A stretch of 64,000 bases of DNA from Paramacrobiotus metropolitanus (GCF_019649055.1 NW_026570356.1:124001-188000); one strand, 5' to 3'; numbered from the stretch's first letter, positions 21,840 to 34,523 are shown. Notes: generated by a model from the letters alone, not told the origin. Numbers and translations: made by a program.

Positions 21840-24800
21840 ATGCTAGTTCGCAAATTTCTAGTTTTGCTCTGCTGGTTTGGCGTGCTGAATCGCACACGAG
21901 CGAAAGAAGTACGCATAATCTTCCGAGATGACTTCGACGGGGTCGCACTGGATCTGTCGCGCTGGAACCGCGCCAACACGAAGTCAACTGTAAATGGGGA
22001 GCTGCAGTGATACCGGTAGAACAACGCCCAGGTGTCCAATGAACGTTGCGTCTCATCAGTCGGCGGGAGATGTACAGGGCTGCAGTTACACTTCAGGGCT
22101 AGTGGATACCCGCGATAAGTTCAGTTTTACGTACGGTGAGATTGAGTGGCGGGCACTCGCTCCCGTCGGTCGCGGCATCCAGCCACAGCTGTGGCTACAG
22201 AATCCTCAGTGCGGCACCGGGATAACCTGCAAGTTAGACGATCCGCCGGCCTTCCATCCCCAGGTAGACCGCGATCAGGAGACATCACACAATATCAGTG
22301 CGATGAGTGTGAAGATGGTGGCTAGGGAACCAGATGTCTCGCGCGAGTTTCACGTGTATAAGATTGGATGGTTTCCGGATGGGCTGCAGTGGTCCGCGGA
22401 CGGGGTGGTGCTCCACTCTGTGATATGCCGCCCTTACGTCCCGACGGTGGCGCTGCAGGGGGTATTGAATGTTGCCGTTGGAGGGTTTTTCTCCGATAGT
22501 CCCAACAATGGTGACCGCTTCCCCATCGAGTTCCTCATTGACTACGTGGTGGTGCGCCAGTGCGACAGCCCTATGATATCACCAGTTCCCAGTACGCCAG
22601 TCACTCACCATGGTCAGGAAACCACACCGGAGCTACCGATACTAGCCGCCAGCCTGGGAGCCCTAGGAGCAATGCTGGCCGTCGCCGCTACCGGAATTTT
22701 TATTGCTTTATGTTCTGGAAGCAGCGTCGGCATTTGAGACGCGGCAACATGCGCAAGTGCACCGAGAGGTCCGATACCTTGCCGATAAATAACTGTCACC
22801 CGGCGCAGCCCGTTAATGCAAGCTGCGAGAAGATCATCCCGGCCATTCAGCAGTATGTCCACAGTCCACCTGCTGGAGATTCCTCTGGCTAACGTACAAA
22901 TTGGTAAGCCGAATTTATGGAATCGAGGAATGTTATTTCTTACTATTAGGCGGTGTGATGTACCAACCCCAGCTGTACTAGTGTCAAGGGCACGGGCTGT
23001 ATGACGTGCCCTGACGTGGCGGGACGACACAACTGAAGCTGGGCTTTTATTGGCTACTCTCTGCTCTGGCATATAATGCGCTAGCATTATATAGGAAGGC
23101 AACAAACAAACAACCTAGATTGCACAAGTGATGATCATTAGCAGCGCTAATGATCAAAAGCACTTAGCAGCTCGAAAAAATGAGAGGATGACACATAGAA
23201 CAAGAGCATCGGCATATTATACAGAAGCATCTAAGCAAGCTATGGCACGAGGAGTACTCGGGGCACTAGTATAAGCTTGTGGTTTTCCTCAGGTATATAG
23301 TGCGTGAGATCGCGACAACTGGCATGCAGATCTGTAAAAATCTTATGCTGTAATATTGTCATTTAATAAATTAGAGAGAGGTTGGTACTATTGTGAGAGT
23401 GCGAAGTTGTTGTGATGAAGTTTTTGGGAAAAGACGGATGAGCGTGGTGGCACAGTGGCTACTCTGGCTGGCGAATGCCATGGGTACAGTCATTTAAATC
23501 ACTTATACTTCTATTAAATATGTGTTCATATTAAATCGCTCGTGACATTGTGATGAGTCTGCTGGTAGGGGCTATTGTTGGAAAGGGCAAGCACGGCGTT
23601 GTCCGGAGAGGCGTGGCCACAGGACTGCGTGATCAACAACAGCCCCCCCCCCCCCGCGTGGCTATTAAGACGGCACGGAATGCAGCTGATCCAGAGCAGC
23701 ACCGACAGATCATCAAAGAAATTAGGATTCTGACGCAAGCCGGCCGGCATCTCAATATAATCAACCTCCTCGGTGCTGCCATCAAAGGTACAAATTTCTA
23801 ATACATGGCGTCGCACGCAGTGTACTTTAGTTTCTCAATCAAAACGCATAAGCAGACACGGGTGGCGGACATGTATTTCTAATAATCTAAGAGGTTGTGC
23901 TGTAAGGCCTGGTACTAGGATGGGCCAGAGTCGCACACCATTGTCTTACCGTGTAACACACGGCACAATGGACGTTTCCGACCCATTTTAGGGCAATAAT
24001 ACAGTCATTTACGGCACAACGGATTGGGCGTGCTTTTGGTGTCCATTATCACGACACTGTTGCTCTTTACATATTTTGCATTTGCAGGCGAAATACTGCT
24101 ATTAGAATATGCGGAAAACGGGTCACTTTTGAAATTTCTTCGGAGGTACCGGAAAACCGTTGCCCACAACTTTCCGGACGTCGTCCCGGTACTGCGTAAC
24201 GACGAAGCAGAAGCAGGCCGCCAGCAGATGTTGGCGAACATCGAGAATCGGATGGTCATGCAAGACGAGACCGTGGATGGACGAGCTTTATCGGCACAGA
24301 ACTTGATGGGTTTCGTGATTCAGATCAGCCGCGGCATGGCCTACCTTAACAGCCGCTCTGTCAACCATCGTGATCTGGCCGCGCGTAACATCCTGGTCTG
24401 CCATGACCGAGTGGTCAAGGTCTCCGACTTCGGCATGGTTCGTCACGCGGCAGAATACGTACTCCCTGACGATCCCGTAAGGACCTTTCGCGGGGGTTCA
24501 CCACAACCTAAAAAGCAATAATAAACCGTATAAAATGAAAGAAGAAAGAAAACAAATAAGAGAGAACTTAACAAAATCAAAGACCAAAAGCAATTTCAGA
24601 GTTCGTTGCCGGTGCGCTGGATGGCTCCAGAGTCTATCGAGCAAAGGACGTTCTTACAGAAGTCGGATGTGTGGTCATTTGGCGTCCTGACCCGGGGAAT
24701 TTTCATTTTGGGCGAGACGCCTTACACAAGTGACACTAAATGTCGGCAGTGCAACCGAGCTCCTCACCGCACTGATGGCCGGTATCCGCTTGGAAAGACC

Positions 24801-25213
24801 GGGAGATTGCCCAACCGCCTTGTATGTTGAAATTCGCAACTGTGTAGTCAAACCGCCCAGTCGTAACGTCATACTGTATTTGTGATAGGTACGATGCGAT
24901 GGTGCAATGCTGGCACCTGTCGCCCGCAGACCGGCCGGTTTTCAGCCATCTCCAGCAGGCGCTGACGGATCTACAGCTTAGGACGAAATGGTCGCATACC
25001 CACCATCTCCACATTCAGTACGTATGCAGCGCAGTGCACTGTACGGCTGAGTTCAAAATATCCGTTTCGTACAAGTGCACTGCACCGCTTGCGTACAGAA
25101 TGCTGGGTATGGGGCTATGCGACCATTTCGTCCTACATTGTAGTTGGTTGCGACTCTGCCCACACTATCTCCGGCTTGACGAGCCTTACCAGCAGTTCAA
25201 CGTGGCGCAGTAG
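21840..25213 (+). pseudogene. GH16-ectodomain receptor tyrosine kinase, copy A (decayed)
   Basis: Intended layout: signal peptide (LVRKFLVLLCWFGVL), GH16 domain ([18 protein letters not shown].. YGEIEWRA.. WFPDGLQWSADG.. [14 protein letters not shown]), linker, one transmembrane helix (about 22640-22720), then kinase exons 23569-23787 (GKGKHGVV glycine loop, VAIK), 24088-24476 ([11 protein letters not shown]), 24600-24821 ([13 protein letters not shown]) and 24889-25213 (QCWHLSPADRPVF). Splice phases agree with copy B. Damage: two stops (TGA, TAG) near 22008-22020, two single-base losses by 22080, a frameshift in the transmembrane segment, a small insertion near 22860 and a 2-bp loss near 24737. 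The kinase catalytic loop itself keeps [13 protein letters not shown] sits in the last exon. The gene follows the beta-lactamase gene as in the inverted copy. Confidence 0.85.
24981..25133. mobile_element. TA-flanked MITE (153 bp) inside the last kinase exon
   Basis: Terminal inverted repeats GGACGAAATGGTCGCAT at 24981-24997 and 25117-25133, flanked by TA on both sides (Tc1/mariner-type). Copy B lacks it. The kinase frame reads through the insertion without a stop and resumes with LDEPYQQF, which aligns with copy B. Confidence 0.85.
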
Positions 25214-25463
25214 GAACTTGTGAACGGGGTCGGGGATAAATCAAACTGTGCCCTTGGGTGATGTTTAGTGCTTACTGTGGTGGAAATTGTACGGCTATGG
25301 TAAATGCACAGCAGCAAGTGCATTACAGCATGATGGAAAGTGTTTGCGGTGCAGCACACTGCCGTTTTTGAAAGTTGCCGAAACCAGCCAAAAGAGAAAT
25401 GTTTTTGGGAATTCAACCAGAAATGGAGTGTGATGATAGACATTTTTGCTACCATAAATCTAA

Positions 25464-26167
25464 CCAGGGCAGTATTTCCGCCTCCAAATTCAAAAAAATC
25501 TCATTTTTTGTAAAAAGGTAGTAGACTCCCGTGGTATATTTATAAAATTATTTTCATCTGCAAAGGTCGATTGGGCGTGGTCTAATATAAATTAAATGAG
25601 TGCATAGTACTGCATATTATTATGATGCAGTACTGTCATTTGCCATAATGATATTATATTAATTCTGCGGCCATTGGACCAGACGTGGACCCTTCCAGGT
25701 TTCAAGCAACGACATAACTTCAAAAACGCTTCCGGTATTACCATCTTTTCCGGCAGTTGCTACATCACACATTTTGATAATTTCCTACCTAAATGCTTTC
25801 TAAAGTTCGTGAGCATATAGGCATACATTACAAACAGCTTGAAAATTAGCGAAGTTATTGAATTTCTGAAATTTAATAATTTTGCTGCGATGGTCACCAC
25901 ACACGCGCTGTAGTACAGTACGTACGTCGACGCTTGGCATGTGGAAAGATCCAGGGGACGTGCAGTGTCCGCAAAAACTAGCCCGAGTTCTTAATACTAC
26001 AGATACATACTATAGTATGTGTACTCGGTACTCATTCAATTTATGTTAGACAACGCCCAAGTGACCTTTGCAGATGAAATTATTGTTTTAAATATACCAC
26101 GGTAGTCTACTACCTTTTTACAAAAAATGAGATTTTTTTGAATTTGGAGGCGGAAATACTGCCCTGG
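25464..26167. mobile_element. PIF/Harbinger-like non-autonomous element (704 bp)
   Basis: Inverted ends of about 100 bp, starting CCAGGGCAGTATTTCCGCC at 25464 and ending with its reverse complement at 26167. Flanked by TAA on both sides, the 3-bp duplication typical of PIF/Harbinger. No transposase frame. Confidence 0.82.
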
Positions 26168-26429
26168 TAAGTAATTTCATGACTTATGTTCGATCTCGAC
26201 ATTCGCGGGTTCATGTTAAGTAACACGTATTTTTCCTAGTTTCATTAATCCTATCATGCAAAAATATGAAGTAAAAATTCCAGTTGTATCAACTTTTTTT
26301 CCGGTGTCCGGAAAGCTAGTCGGAAAGTACTACGGGTCGCACGTACAGATTAAACATAGCACTAAATACTGATGTAATTAATGGTGTAAAGTTGCAAACA
26401 TATATTATATACCGCATGCGTTAGTTATA

Positions 26430-26900
26430 TTGTACACACATTTAAATGATACAAAAAACGCTCGATTTCCGAGCAGAAGTTCCCCTCTTGAATTTGTGGT
26501 GAATGTTAGCGTATTTGATGTCAGGATTTCAAAGCAAGCAAAAAATCAAAGTACGGTGGGCTCTGCTCTTTCAGGCAACACATTGTAGAACAATTTATTA
26601 CAGCATATTCTGAAGTCTGCTGTACAAAATCTTCTGAATTATTAGAACTTGTTTCTAACAGCCCTGGAAACGCGTGAGGACCAAAACGTTGCTGCGTTTT
26701 GCTTTAGAAACGCTGCTTCACAGTTGAATGATTTTTTCAGCGAATGCGATTCTACCGAAGCCTGAATAAATTAATGTTACGGTAATTGATAGTCCATGGA
26801 TGGAGTATCTAAAACTGCTCATAATTTGATTGTTTTATCTCACAGCAGCCGTGCCTGGTGAGCACTTTACAGCGATTCCCCTCATTTAGTCCTAATTCAA
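26430..26900 (+). pseudogene. Orphan promoter and signal-peptide exon of the LRR-protein gene
   Basis: About 26430-26880 aligns in direct orientation with 56420-56850, the promoter and first exon of the LRR gene. The exon (26800-26857) has the same 58-bp length and a conserved donor (gtgagc), but codon 10 is TGA. No second exon follows, so this is a truncated copy. Confidence 0.75.
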
Positions 26901-27552
26901 GTCCTATTGGACCGTTTCCCATATCTGGGCGTATTGGACCAGTATCGATTGGACAGGTATCAACCTGCAAGGTCACGCAGTTCAACCGTTGGTGGAGGCT
27001 TTCTATTGTCTGCCGCTTGTGCTTTGGAGTTTAGAGCCAACGCAAGAAGAGTTGCATGAGCGGGAACGTCTTACGAAAACGTTGAAATTTCAACGTTCCC
27101 GTAAGACGAAGTGATTGGCTGTTTGTTTCTAGAAATGCCGAATCGATCCGGTATTAGAATCTGGCTAGACGGCACCACGGCGAGGAGGCGGAGCAAACGC
27201 TTTTCGGTTTTCAGTTTCACTTGGTCAGACAATGGAACTTGGTGACAATGGAACTTTTAACCGAGGAACGTTTCACGGGCCAGGTCATCATTTACCAGAT
27301 TTACCGTCATCGTCGGATTCTCTTCTCAACGTAGACAAGACTGATGGAGGGGTTGTTGCAGATGGACAAAGCAACCAAGAAAATGGAGCAACAACAGGAC
27401 ATAGCGGATCGAAGGCCTAACCTAAACAGCAACTGGTTTAGGTTATTTTATTATGGCATACCATTTATGCTCACTCAGTGTCTTTGCACCGTGTCTGTTG
27501 TTTCGCTTAAGCTGTGCGACAAAATTCTTCCTTGTGTTCCGTTCACCAAATT
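26901..27552. other. Intergenic, with an imperfect palindrome at 27067-27108
   Basis: CGTCTTACG (27067-27075) pairs with CGTAAGACG (27100-27108) around a self-complementary AACGTTGAAATTTCAACGTT. A 62-codon plus frame at 27232 has no recognised domain. Confidence 0.5.
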
Positions 27553-27973
27553 CCTCTACCGTGTGTAACATCCAGCCAAGCTGGCGCAACACATCGCCCC
27601 CGAGATTGCCATCACAGTCAGGCGACTGGATGACTTGTTCGTAATACTTTTTGGCTGTTTCATATCGGCCTTTTAGTTTGTATATGCGGCCAATATGAAA
27701 GTTAACTGAAAAGTAAATATTGAAAACATCAACTTCGTATTTTTCTTTTGTATCACCGCTTCGCCACAACCATGGTGCTGTTCGAAAAAATCAAAATCAC
27801 TGAAAACAATACTGACCCGTCTCTTTGCTCTCGCTGACGGGATGTGGATCGCTCATGGTTCGTTTGAAATAGCGCAGAGCAACGTCGTAATTTTGCAAAT
27901 ACGTGAAAATGATGCCCAAATAGAAAAAGATCTCATTGTTTGGCCCTATGGCGGCGTCCAGACACAAGGCGTG
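27553..27973 (-). pseudogene. KDM6/UTX-type TPR fragment (two exons)
   Basis: Exon 27973-27817 gives HALCLDAAIGPNNEIFFYLG ... DVALRYFKRTM. It is spliced (gtcagt donor, tttcag acceptor, phase 1) to an exon from 27705 downward giving FHIGRIYKLKGRYETAKKYY and LRQLGWMLHTVEEFGE. These match in order the TPR region of the UTX/UTY (KDM6A) H3K27 demethylase, where FHIA.LYE.. and LQQLGWMHHTVD are familiar. The demethylase JmjC domain and the flanking TPRs are absent from the window. The frame continues to a stop at 27443 with no homology after GER. It is probably a partial duplicate; a gene with very long introns on both sides is not excluded. Confidence 0.65.
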
Positions 27974-29045
27974 CTGAAAAGAGTAAGTGTCCTTAAAAAA
28001 TGTTTGTCAACAATTATATGACCTTTTTAATGTATAGTGTATACAAGTAACAATTTTAGCGCATTTCGAGAACAAATATCCAGCGATAGAGCGAGAAATT
28101 CATTATATGCTCTCGTAAAAAAGCATGTAGATTCTGAAGTGGCAGCACCATTCTCACTACTTTTTTTGTTCTCCCTAGTATAGCTGTATATTTACTGTAT
28201 ATTTACTACAACAACTCGCTTTGAGAAACACTGTTGCATCAATTAAGAGTGGCTGATTATTTTTATACTACCATCAATCACTTTATCCTTCGTTGACTGC
28301 GAGATTGCACACCGCTGCAGAACAAGAGTGAAACAACAATAACACCGATAATAAAAAGGTGTTTCTCGAACCGAAGCGTACGTCTTGCAATCAAGCTCAA
28401 GATTCAGTTGCGCTACATGCTACACCATAAATTATTATTCATTCAACGCGGTTGAAAAAAGTCGCTATTATTGTAAATGTGTTTGAAAGTTTTCAACCAA
28501 GCCTGTAAATCAATTTGACTATGCCCGTAAAGGAGCAAGAACTGAAGAACAATGCAAACTCCAAGCCTTGTAATCGTATTAGCTAGCTAGCAGGTTCACC
28601 GCTAATGGTGAAGCACATCATCAAACTCACTGTTCCGAAGTCATAATTACCTCGGTCGGACAAACAGCGTGCCTGACGCGGCAGACAGAAAAGAAACAAA
28701 CACCATAGGGATAGATCATTTGACACCAAATTTTCTACAGCGCATGTATGGGCAAAATGTTCTACTCGAGAGAGGCTACCATTTGTGCAACAATGCAATG
28801 GACAATTCTGTCTGGGTACAGCGCTCGTATTTTACGCAGCCCACTATTTTGTCAGCATCTATACAGTACACATTCGCTTTTTCGGCATTTATTTACAACC
28901 ATTATTCAGGTCAAATCATACTATGGTCACTGCGCTACGCTCAGCCGAGCCTCTGGTTAAATATCATAATTACTGCCGAAACGGTAATCCCGAAATGCTG
29001 AACCAAAGGCTAAACTAAATATGTAATAAATTATAAATCATACGG
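27974..29045. other. Intergenic stretch
   Basis: No recognised gene. A 110-codon plus frame at 28669 overlaps others and has no domain signature. Confidence 0.4.
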
Positions 29046-29049
29046 AACC

Positions 29050-30010
29050 TACAAGCAGATAATCGAATTTGAGCTCGTCGCTTGAAATACATACGTGGCG
29101 AACGTTTGCCCAATAACTCGTGCATATACGTCTTTTTGAAATATTCACACTGGTCAAACCAAAACAGTGGACAGTTTTCGAATTAACATTTAATCAGCGA
29201 CAAAACAAAAAATTCTTTTAAACTGCAACACTAGTTTTTGCAGCCATGGCAACATGCTGCAACCAATTCAATTGCAAAATCAGCAAGAAAGCGTGGACTG
29301 GTAACGCTGTTTTATACGAAGGGAAGTCAGGGGACATTTTTCAAATGCAGTTTCGGTAGGGCAAAACTTAACGGACCAAAAAGCCGGAACGTGCACCCTT
29401 GATTTTTCACGCTGCAGTAACTATCCGGTCACCTGATATATATGCCAGAAAATTTTGGCTTTTTTGATACGACAGTGCAAGGGTACCAGTAGTCCAGTAG
29501 TAATAGAACAAAGATAAAAAAATGCAATTTAAAAAATCAGATCATATCTGCAGCAAAAGTAAAATTCAGCAAAAGTTCACATTCTATTTAGTTTAAACCC
29601 ACAATCCAACCATAAAACAGCGTAGCTAAAGCCTTCTTTTCAACCTTATACAACGATTACATTCTATACACGCAGGAAAGTCGTCATTACATAATCAAAA
29701 ATGTCAAACCCTTAGTGCGTAACTTTCGGTTAACGCGCGAACCCGGCTCCTTACTAACTTACGAAGAAAAGAAAACATCCGTTTCCATTTTTTCCATCAT
29801 AAAAAGATTGAAAAACAATCCCGTAATAAGTGTTATATAATTAACAAACAAACATAAAACATCACATTCGGAACTTGAGTGGGCGTCTAGAAACCTCACA
29901 ACTAAGTCAAGAGAATGCAAACACTCGGCTTCTGCAAGACGAATAAACGAAGGATTAGAAATTTTATGAACAAAGGGTATTAGAATTTTATGAACAGCTA
30001 AGTTTGGTAG
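29050..30010 (+). repeat. Left arm of the inner inverted duplication
   Basis: Matches the reverse complement of about 33400-34380. Landmarks are CGCTTGAAATACAT, TAATCAGCGACAAAA/TAATAAGCGACAAAA, TTAACGCGCGAA, TTAGTGCGTAACTTTCG and TATATAATTAACAAACAAAC. Non-coding. Confidence 0.75.
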
Positions 30011-30574
30011 TAGGAAGATGATCATGTTTACAACCCTTTACGGCATATGATCAAGAAGGTTGAGAAAAATTGTAGTATTGTGTTCTATCTTAAATTTATT
30101 TGCTTCTGCATTCTGGTTTGTAATAATTCGCCGAGTTTCGTCGCTTTTTTCCACCGGCTAGCTGCGTGGCAAGGTTGCCGTTGCAAAACATTAAGGTATC
30201 GATTAAAACTTCAGTATGTTTGCTGTTCTTTACGTCCGCTCAATATCATTCTGTGATCTTTTTTACTCTGTTGCTGATAATTATCAAGCCGCTGCGTTGT
30301 CAGTTTATGATTTCAAGTGTCGGGTTGGTCCAGTTTATCTTTATTCGATAGCAATTCTGACATGAAGCAGTAATTATAGCGATAGGTGTAAAACCAGCGA
30401 ATGTCATTTGGTTACGGTGTGTGTGACCGGTTAATTACTTGTGGAAATTGAATGTCGCATAATAAGTTTATTATGTAATATTTAATAAGACGACATTTTA
30501 CTGGTAGTAAGAGATATGTCAGAAGTACTGTAAAATGCGGAGAATCCTTTGAATTTATAAAAAATACGAAGGTG

Positions 30575-31763
30575 CTATGCGCCCAAAAATTTTAGGGCGC
30601 ATAGTTAATTTGCTATGCGCCCAAAAAATTGCAGTTAAAAGTTTTGTGTTTCAGTTTTTACCGTTTTTATTACTTTCTTTTAACGGGAAAATTAATTCTG
30701 CGTTCGTTATCTGCTTTTAGAAGTTTTTTCACTGTTTTTTTCATACCGTTGACCTTATCTATTTAACCGGTAAATTTCGTTTTTCGTGAATTTCATCAAT
30801 TTTTTTCTTTTGCGATTATCGATATTATTAGCTTACTGCAACCAGTTTTTCTGTGGTTACCGGTATTTGGGCCGCGCTTCCGAGACGGCTTCCATAATTC
30901 CATGCCACTGTCTCGATTACAGAGGGTGTTTCAGCCGTGTTTACAGTTTTTCGGACATTTATTGTGAGATATATATGAGAATATCAAATTGGAGAATATG
31001 ATTTTCTAAAGATAAATAGTCAGCAGAATAACAGTTACCGGTACATAGTGACATAAAAAAGGTAGACTTTTAACTTCGCTGTACTTGTGTATCTGTATTT
31101 CGGCATAGTTATCATCTAAATTTATAATCAAACGTACTCTGCATTTGGCAAGTTGTTAAAAACAAAATTTGTTTGCTTATTTAGGTTTTCTTCAGCACTG
31201 GTTATGTGTTATTTAGTTAGCAATGCGTTATGGCTTCTATAGGCATTACGAATGCATGCTTAAACATTTTAACGTAGAGATTGCCTGATTGAAAAAAAAA
31301 CTATCTGCCGGCTATGTTCACCAAAATTAAGGAGTACAAGTGCCCCATTAATAAAGTTCGTAAATTCAATCAATATTCACGGAACGTTACATTTTTCTTA
31401 GTCTATGACAGATTAAATAGGAAATACTGCAGCAATTTCTTTTGAATTAAAATCTGATTATGTATGGTTAGTGAGCCATCATAATTATTTGTGTTATGAT
31501 GTTCTGTATTAAAGTGCCGTAATGCATTGTACGAGTACAAGCAAGACCATTGTTTTCTTGCAGTATTTGCCTGGTCTGTACCACTTTCACAGCAACATTA
31601 CGGATTCGCTGATACCATGTTTTAACGTTCCATAACGTTTTGAATTACTGGCTTTTCTATTTTGACCGGAAATTTTGGGGCGCACAGCAAATTAACTAGG
31701 CGCCTCAAATTTTTTGGGCGCATAGCAAATTAACTATGCGCCCTAAAATTTTTGGGCGCATAG
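30575..31763. mobile_element. Foldback element with 56-bp perfect inverted ends
   Basis: 30575-30630 and 31708-31763 are exact reverse complements. Each end is itself a palindrome: CTATGCGCCC, ten bases, GGGCGCATAG. A further degenerate copy of the motif lies at about 31675-31705. The interior (1.1 kb) has no transposase. No clear target duplication (AAGGTG versus AAGTGA). Confidence 0.75.
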
Positions 31764-33399
31764 AAGTGACCTTAAAAATATTCCTTTTATACGAGAAGGG
31801 GATAAATATACGGGATGGACGAAAAAAGCGGCAATATTAAGAGATAACCATTCACGTGTTGTGTAATAAGGCCAGCCACCAAGCGAAAGCAGTCCAGACA
31901 CAAGTTACCGAATGCGGCCTTGAGACGCAAGCTGTCTTCTCCGCAGACCTATATGTTACACTCAAACACCAGCGCCTTGCCCATTTCAGACTTAAACCGT
32001 ACAATCTATGTATATCTCAAAACAACCAAAAAATTTACAAGATTATCGATACCAAGCATGCTATTTTCAATGAGAAATACGACAAGTTAGAGTCAATAAG
32101 GTTTGCCATAAGCAAAGCATACGATCTGCGTGGTACCTAACCATCCTGTGCTTATTCAACGAGAAACTCAAATGGCTCAAACTTGTCCCAGTTTTCATGA
32201 ATAAAGTTTTGCTTGGTATCAAAAATCTTGTTAGTTTTTTGTGCTTCTGAGACATAGACGGTACGGTTTGATTCTGAAATGTGCGAGACGCTTGTGCGTA
32301 AGGTTAACATAAAAGTCTACAGAGAGATCGAAACCCAAGTCTCAAAGGCTATGTTGCGTCACTTTACTGAACTGCCTTTACTTGATGGCTGGCCGTGTTG
32401 CACGAACCTCGCATGGTTGTATGTTGTTAGTGCCGTTTTTGCGTCTATCTCGTATAATTACCCCCTTCTCGTACTGATCTGTTCTGTTTGGCAATTAGTT
32501 ATTGATAAAAACTAGAACTCTTAAAATGTCACAGGCTTTTGAATTAAAAAATATGCTGAATAAAAAACTCTTCGGCTGCATTTTTGTTTCAGTCAGTTTC
32601 GGTTTGTCGTAAAGAATTTGTTCGTTTGGTAAAGGCTTTTAAGCGTAATGGGCATTTCAGTAGTTTCACGCTAGGTGAATTGTTGTTCTCGAAGAAAATA
32701 ATATCAAGAATAGACTCCCCTCCAAAAATGAGGCCATCGTATATTATAAGAAGAACCAGGCGTCTCTGGATAGAGGTTGATGGACTTTGAAACCAGAGCT
32801 AAAATTAGGCAAGACGTTGTAAAATATTCTGGATGCTTGTGGACCAGTATCGGATGTTATTTCGCTGACCGGCATAATTACATCCATTTTGCACTACCGC
32901 GATGCACAGTGCTTTTGCCGTCCCTACTTAGTTAGAAAAGATATGGAAAGTCAAAGCACGCACTACTGAAAAGTAAATGAACTGTATTTTTTTTGTGCAA
33001 GTTGCTTACGTGCTCGTGGGAACCTCGATCTATCCAACACACACACATGGTACGGCGACCGTCCGGGGAAGGTGCACCGTATTCCCTTCGTAACCTTTTT
33101 TGAGTCACGTCTATTGTTCTTAATGACTGAGGGATTGTAAACGGAGAAGTGCGTACTAATTGAGCATTAAAAATTAGTCGATCTTACAGCACTTTTGAGA
33201 ATGTGTAGAATGGTCCCGATGGGGCCTCCACCTTGGTCGTTCGTCTAATTGCCCATAGCGTTCGTCCTCTTCACCACAGTCGCTTATAAGAAGTGTATTA
33301 AACGAGCGACATACTATCCGTAGTGTTGCACCCGGGTTTTTATCCTGTTTGTAGTGTCAAACCGCAATCGCAAATTGTATCCACACTAAGCGTTTTGGT
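31764..33399. other. Centre of the inverted region; unassigned frames
   Basis: Open plus-strand frames at 31856-32140, 32279-32515 and 32584-32790 (the last preceded by ttgtttcag and reading VCRKEFVRLVKAFKRNGHFS) could be exons, but I recognise no family and phases were not resolved. The rest is non-coding. Confidence 0.3.
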
Positions 33400-34380
33400 A
33401 TATTTGGGTCGTGATTTGTTTACTGAACGAAGATATTTGGTTGCCGAAAAAAACGATCTATCGAACTGTTGCCGATAAAACGTTCGTCCTTTATTAGCCG
33501 GGTGTTAGCATTTTTCCGGTTTAGTTGTGAAGTTCTAGATGCCTACTCCAGTTCCGGAATGCGATATAGCACGTTTGTTTGTTAATTATATAAAACTTAT
33601 TACGGGATTGTTTATCGTTCTTTTTCTAATGGAAAATATAGAATGCCTGCCTTTTTGCAATTCGTAAGTTAGTATGGAGTCGGATTCGCGCGTTAACGAA
33701 AGTTGTACACTAGGATTTGACATTTAAAATCTTGTAGGTCATATTTTACGTATCCAAAACCCATCGTTATATGAAATCAGCTTCGTTACGCAGTTTTACG
33801 GTTGAATTGTGGGCTTACAATAAAAAAATGTAAACTTTTCTGAATTTTATTAATGTGGCAGATATGATTTGATTTTGTAGATTGCGGTTTTTTTTATTTT
33901 TGTTCTACACGCACTGGACAACTGGTAACCTAGCAGTGTCGTAGCAAAGTAGCCGGAATTTTTAGGCATATGCACTCGGTGACCTTATAGTTATTGGGGC
34001 TTCAGAAATCAAGGACGCATGTTCCGCGTTTTTTTCTTTCTTAAGTTTTGCCCTTCCGAAGCTGCCTTTGAGCAATGTTCCCTGGCTGCTCTTTGTAAAA
34101 AACAGCGTTATCAGTCCATGATTTTCTGCTGATTTTGAAATGGAATTGGTTAAAGCCTGCCGCCATTGCTGCAAAAACTATTGTTGCAGTTGAAAAGAGT
34201 TTTTTTTGTCGCTTATTAAATGCTAATTCGTAAACTGTGTCTACTGTTTCGGGTTTCCCAGTGTGAATGATTAAGAAAACAGTATAGGCACGAGTAATTA
34301 TGGCTCAAGATGCCCACTGATGTATTTCAAGCGATGAGCTTGAAATGCATCTCATTGATTGCCAGAATTTTATCGATAAA
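33400..34380 (-). repeat. Right arm of the inner inverted duplication
   Basis: Reverse complement of 29050-30010, with small indels. See that entry for landmarks. Confidence 0.75.
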
Positions 34381-34523
34381 CATGCTGCTCCGAAACTAAG
34401 CAATTGTTAATTTGAATTTCCCGAAAGTTTTTACTACTGTTAAAGATGAGTTTTTCCCGAGAAAACTGAACGAAATTTAGCTACATACAAGGTAATTTTC
34501 ACCCGCCCAACAACTCAGTGGAA

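Noticed and set aside
21994-22737. Treating the 247-codon frame of copy A as an intact separate gene
   Set aside because: It starts inside the GH16 domain after stops and single-base losses and ends by frameshift in the transmembrane segment; it is a fragment of the receptor pseudogene.
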